A DNA stretch of 64,000 nt from Lunularia cruciata (taxonomy: Eukaryota > Streptophyta > Marchantiopsida > Lunulariales > Lunulariaceae): NCBI GenBank assembly GCA_948567375.1, contig OX419761.1, positions 12,190,243-12,254,242 on the forward strand. Reading direction: 5' to 3'. The position numbers and the translations under genes are program-made. The notes beneath the pieces are model-generated. The model was not told the DNA's origin. It saw only the letters and a program-made list of their open reading frames with translations, and ran no database searches. Position 1 is the first letter of the stretch. Each line of letters begins with the position of its first letter. Below are positions 60,701-64,000 of the stretch, one piece after another.

Positions 60701-63700
60701 AACTTTCCAGCCTCTCAACAGAGTAAAAATTCTTGAGTTTGAGCCAGATCTCCCAACTCCAAGCATAATTGTCTACTAGGTCTCTGACTGGCTCTTGCAT
60801 AGCCCTTACCAGAAACCTCCTAGTAGTAGAATGCTGGATTCTCCCCTCCTTGTTGACTCAAGCTCATCTATATCATGAGTTTCTAATGCCAAGTCTAAAC
60901 AGTCATAACTGTCTAGGATAAACTTCATATCCAAAGCCCAGGCTTTGTAATTAGTGTTTCCTAGTTTCTCTAGCTCTCTGAGTTCTCCTATCAACCCCAA
61001 TGGTGATTGTGGGCCCATAACCTGACGAGAACCTTTCTTCCTAGTCTTTGAAGTAGATGGTGTATTCTCAGTCATTCTGACTTATGATGTATCAGACATC
61101 CTAGCACTCAACTTTCCTAGTCTCACTAGAGTAGACACTCCTGATTGCACTCAGCAATATTCAACTCACACTCTCTCAGAGCCTTCAAAGATAGTACACA
61201 GCAGCACTCACGCAGCATGAAAGGTACCCCAGTGGTAAGCAGCATAGAACACACCTAAAACAAGGTACAAGGTGCTGGGAATGATCCTTGTATGAGAACT
61301 TACCTTAACATGAGCAGAGAGCACTCATACATATACACAACCAAGCTCTAGAAGTTTGCTTTGCAGAGCCCTAATTAGGGCCTCACTTCACCTTAATCAT
61401 GTATCTAGCCTAATCATGTATTTAGTCACTAAACTAGAGATTATCAAAACTAACACAGTGTAGTGAATTAGATGGGAACTATAGTACCAGTTTATACAAC
61501 TTTGATTTGTGAGTCGGCTTCCACATGAGCGCCAAAAGAACTGCATATGGTGATGCTGGGTGATAGCTAGTATTGAATGTCACACTCTTACTTTCTAGTC
61601 ATTTGCATTTACCAGTTACCTTCTCTTGCAGCTGCTTCTTACCTCGTGTTCTTTTGCTTCTCTTGTCCAGTTGGTTGACCTTGCATGCCAGCTTCTGCTA
61701 CATGCCGTCCTACCGTTTGCCATGGATGACAATGTTGTTTCCCTCATAATTTCACCGCCGCCAAGTTCTGTACCTGGATCTGGTCTGAGTTCACTGAAAG
61801 AGAAGTTGCAACAACTGGAAAAGTTCAGTCTCGACTCTGCAAATTTCCAGGTGGGAGTCCATGTTCAAGGAGCTGTCTCGCACGATTGTTGCTATTCTGA
61901 AGTATCTGTTCCGTAAATTAATGTCCCGGTCATCTTGAAGTTTGCAAACTGGTGGTTACGGGTTTATTACCATCTAGTTATATATTGGTTTTCTTATCAT
62001 CAGATAGTGAAAGTTCAGGATCATCTAACCTCGCAGAATGAAGGATGTTCCGCTTCTTGTAAGAAAAGCTTTTGTGGTTTGCTTTAGCACGTCTTGGGAA
62101 GAACTATATGTGGGAAGCGGCGTTATATCTATCCTTGTTTGAACCAGATTGAGGCCATGGCTTGGTGTACAGAAGTATTGGCGGTCTATCTACCATCGAT
62201 GGAGGAAGCTCAATTCACTCGTATCGTGCGGCAGCTTCTTTTTCTCGAACCTTCAGAGGTTGATATCTTTTCCCTATGGAGGCTAGGCCTGAATACCGTT
62301 AATGGGATGTGGTATTTGTTCTTTGTAAAATCGTGTAATCGGATTACCTCTGTCTGAAGTTTCTAATGGTTTCTCGTGGTATGATACTGTGTTCAAGTAG
62401 CGGTTTGTATTCAGTTCGCAATGTGTTTTGCAGGTTTACTTTTCACCGTCTGACGTGAGCGAGGCAGATTTGACATCATTAAAGCTTTTAAGTCTGTGTA
62501 TGCCCGCTCCGGAAGAGATACTCGCACGCTTGATTCTCATGGCGATTTCTGTGAGTACTCCGTCAATTCATCCTGGCTTAAAAAGCAAAGGTTTATACTT
62601 GTCCACAGCAGGTTCTCTTATATTTTGATGGCATACGAAGCTGATCAACTCAGTTGGAACATGACATTACTCCAATGCAATATCAAAATATCAGAAATTC
62701 GATATTGCCGAGAGGTTGCTTACCATGCACAAATATTAATATATTTAACGGGCTAGTGTAGGTCAGGAAGTATCCGGAAGGAATAGTACCGTTAATTCGT
62801 CTGTTTGTTTGTTATTAGAACTTCCCACTTTCACAAAGTGAAGCGCTGAAAATTATAGAACGTCTCGTCTGGAGGGCAGCTGCATTGAAAAAGCACTTCG
62901 ATGGAGCTCTAACAGCTGCAAGCGTACAGGTACGACTGGCAGTTAAGCTTATTAGAGTTGCTCCATTTACAAAATACGAAGTTCCCAACTCCGTCGTTTT
63001 ATTCAGACGGGCAATTCCTTCATCCTTGTAGGGGCACGCATATGCAGTTTGCATGAAGTCTCTCTGAAGTCTTAGGAGCATTTCATTTCAAATCTACCAC
63101 TATCTTTCATCTTGTATATCTCAGATTTCTTAAATTGTATTTTTCAGCTTCCAGCAGCTATTTTCAAGCTCGCATCTTTTAATCTACCAGGTCAATCTCC
63201 CATACAACAACTTGTGGTACGCAAGCTCTTTCCTTTCTTGTCTTATAAGGTTGACCCAAGTTGCTGTTTACATGACTATTTTCAAGTTTTTGGACTTAGG
63301 TAGAGCTCCTTACTACTGTTGCTGTATCAGACGTATATTCGCTGTTTAGGCGTGAGATAATTTGCTGCAAACAACTCTTGAAAGTGGTCTATGCACTGGC
63401 ATACTCACTATCACCTTGATGCTCAATTATACATATATCACCTTGATGCTCTGGATCCCTTGCGATAATGAAGAGTGCTGTATATCGAAGAGTTATTTGA
63501 AGTGCTAGTTATTCCAGTATCTATCTTAAATGTATCTCAAATGGAATATGCAGATGAAAGACACGTATTGGCGGGCATGCCTTGTGGTTCTCATAATTGC
63601 AGTTTACAATGCTAGTACGATTGGCTGGTTCGTCTGGGAAAACTTGCCGACGATCAGATACTTTATGGAAGCATTATTGACATGCACTCGAACTTTTCTA

Positions 63701-64000
63701 CCAAATGGGTGAGTGGCCGTAGTAGGGAAAGCACCTCCGTCTCCAGAAGGTGGCCATTATGTTTTCACTAGATTGATTCTCCTTATTTTCTCTCTCAAGC
63801 TATATGTATCTGTGGTGCAATATCAATCGATGATAAGTTCATCACATACCTGACCTTGGAGCCGCTCCCTTGCGGGACATCACAGAAGCCTATGAATGGA
63901 ATGATCTGCAAGATAATGTCAACTAAAAGGTGATACTTTCAATTGCAGTGACGATCAAGGTAGAATGTCGGAGGCAAGAAAGCTTGAATTGGAAGCTGAG
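51770..64000 (+). CDS. INTS1: Integrator complex subunit 1 homologue (partial, multi-exon)
   Basis: Integrator is the nuclear complex that cleaves RNA and dephosphorylates RNA polymerase II; subunit 1 is its large helical scaffold. Exons read here: about 51,770-52,016; 52,224-52,361; 52,846-52,947; 53,516-53,571; 53,688-53,757; 53,974-54,098; 54,476-54,686; 54,928-55,014; 55,204-55,323; 55,478-55,530; 56,058-56,175; 61,671-61,850; 62,148-62,258; 62,434-62,550; 62,819-62,929; 63,148-63,216; 63,554-63,708; 63,949 to the edge. All join in phase with GT-AG introns, giving about 700 codons. Diagnostic INTS1 segments: IYLEDATGSRSWIEHDGCKE (52,846), GYEEVRVVASSMLEGYL (about 54,500), LCHGLMQPW (about 56,100) and NASTIGWFVWENLPTIRYFM (about 63,610). 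Animal INTS1 is over 2,000 residues, so much of the gene lies beyond the window. Confidence 0.85.
56357..56361. repeat. Target-site duplication CAGTG, left copy (copia element)
   Basis: Matches 61,456-61,460. Confidence 0.92.
56362..56812 (-). repeat. 3' LTR of copia element
   Basis: 451 bp, sense ends TGTTAGTTTTG and CTCATCA. It contains three imperfect copies of CTAATCATGTAT (56,735-56,780), one more than the other LTR, and a TATATATA region near 56,668. Confidence 0.93.
56813..56825 (-). promoter_or_regulatory. Polypurine tract of copia element
   Basis: The minus strand reads TTAAGTGGGAG directly before the 3' LTR. Confidence 0.7.
56820..59814 (-). pseudogene. pol: Copia pol: integrase, reverse transcriptase, RNase H
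   Basis: Minus strand. Integrase zinc-binding region with LRLGHLSVQNL..C-x2-C (59,650-59,520) and catalytic core with HSDVWGYM, QLRTDGVREY and SPAQNGVAERLNRTL (59,440-59,090). RT from WVLADLPPGKKAIGCKWVFR (about 58,250) with IYMDVPDGY, ALYGLKQAPRAWYEKL and the catalytic VNVDDLLLL (about 57,790, in place of the usual YVDD). RNase H with EAYTDASWGDD and KHIEIRRRFVEE (57,290-56,950). A 526-codon stretch (56,820-58,400) is unbroken. Defects: one TGA at 58,455-58,457 with the same frame continuing, a +1 shift near 59,335 and a -1 shift near 59,835. Confidence 0.93.
59811..61075 (-). pseudogene. gag: Copia gag and protease
   Basis: The frame opens with ATG at 61,075, inside the 5' LTR (sense MTENTPSTSKTRKKGSR), and runs through the primer-binding site into gag (LEKLGNTNYKAWALDMKFIL). 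A frameshift near 60,840 and one TGA at 60,630-60,632 (where CGA is likely) interrupt it. Further on come the zinc knuckle CYFCHERGHVAPIC (about 60,280) and protease WFLDSGATSHIC (about 60,030). The absence of an ATG between the LTR end and gag supports the LTR start, and the same ATG is conserved in the other LTR. Confidence 0.85.
61009..61022 (-). promoter_or_regulatory. Primer-binding site matching the anticodon arm of initiator tRNA-Met
   Basis: The minus strand reads GGTTATGGGCCCAC directly after the 5' LTR. This is complementary to the internal GTGGGCCCATAACC segment (anticodon stem and loop) of plant initiator tRNA-Met, not to its 3' end. It implies priming by a cleaved half-tRNA, as known for Drosophila copia. 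Confidence 0.8.
61023..61455 (-). repeat. 5' LTR of copia element
   Basis: 433 bp. It lacks one 17-bp TCTAATCATGTATCTAG-type unit present in the 3' LTR and contains the gag start codon 53 bp from its end. Confidence 0.93.
61456..61460. repeat. Target-site duplication CAGTG, right copy (copia element)
   Basis: Matches 56,357-56,361. Confidence 0.92.

Larger units (their letters stand above)
56362..61455 (-). mobile_element. Ty1/copia retrotransposon, antisense in an INTS1 intron
   Basis: 5,094 bp in minus orientation with LTRs 56,362-56,812 and 61,023-61,455, TSD CAGTG, an internal-tRNA primer-binding site and gag, protease, integrase, RT and RNase H in the copia order. The LTRs differ by about nine substitutions plus a 17-bp and a 1-bp indel by eye. 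The coding region has at least two TGA codons and three frameshifts, so it is recently dead. Confidence 0.95.
56176..61670 (+). other. INTS1 intron enlarged by a copia element
   Basis: The donor GTGAGC follows AAACAG at 56,175 and the acceptor TTGTCCAG ends at 61,670; exons on both sides are in phase. Without the 5,094-bp element and one TSD copy the intron would be about 396 bp, like its neighbours. Confidence 0.85.

Noticed and set aside
1..64000. Search for a defence system, operon or biosynthetic cluster.
   Set aside because: The window is plant nuclear DNA with retrotransposons and one intron-rich gene; no prokaryotic gene organisation or CRISPR array is present.

Overview
This looks like nuclear DNA of a land plant. 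The retrotransposon primer-binding sites are complementary to plant initiator tRNA-Met, the mobile elements are Ty3/gypsy chromoviruses and a Ty1/copia element, and the one host gene is a multi-exon homologue of Integrator complex subunit 1 (INTS1) with GT-AG introns. The species cannot be told from the sequence alone; a bryophyte is only a guess.

Region by region. 1-11,985 is AT-rich and has no intact gene. It holds solo-LTR-like copies of one 0.6-0.74 kb family (here 'L2') and decayed coiled-coil coding remnants. 11,990-20,251 is chromovirus A (minus strand), flanked by CATGA target-site duplications (TSDs), with an unclassified 2.6 kb insertion inside its 5' LTR. 20,333-21,383 is a near-perfect foldback with 432-bp arms. 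22,400-25,400 is another L2 LTR plus coiled-coil remnant, and 25,400-28,800 is a very AT-rich desert. 28,801-45,338 is a nested stack: old chromovirus B (minus) split by chromovirus C (minus, 30,757-36,019) and by young chromovirus D (plus, 36,504-42,147, TSD CCGTC). 46,795-47,220 is a solo LTR of the same family with TSD AGCTA. From about 50.6 kb to the right edge runs the plus-strand INTS1-like gene, cut off by the window end. One of its introns carries a 5.1 kb antisense Ty1/copia element (56,362-61,455, TSD CAGTG).

The chromovirus family ('HSE chromovirus', copies A-E) has three unusual features readable from the sequence. (1) Its LTRs are packed with perfect heat-shock elements just upstream of a TATA box, which suggests heat-driven transcription as in Arabidopsis ONSEN. 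(2) Gag and pol overlap in a -1 frame with an in-phase G_GGA_AAC slippery heptamer, a 6-nt spacer, a 10-bp stem and a possible pseudoknot; the stem is kept in B by a compensatory base-pair change. (3) The pol reading frame runs through the polypurine tract into the 3' LTR. All visible copies are dead: D has LTRs about 99% identical but at least nine premature stops, all explicable as C-to-T changes.

The INTS1 gene appears intact from exon 51,770 onward, since about 17 exons join in one reading frame. Its 5' end is unresolved.
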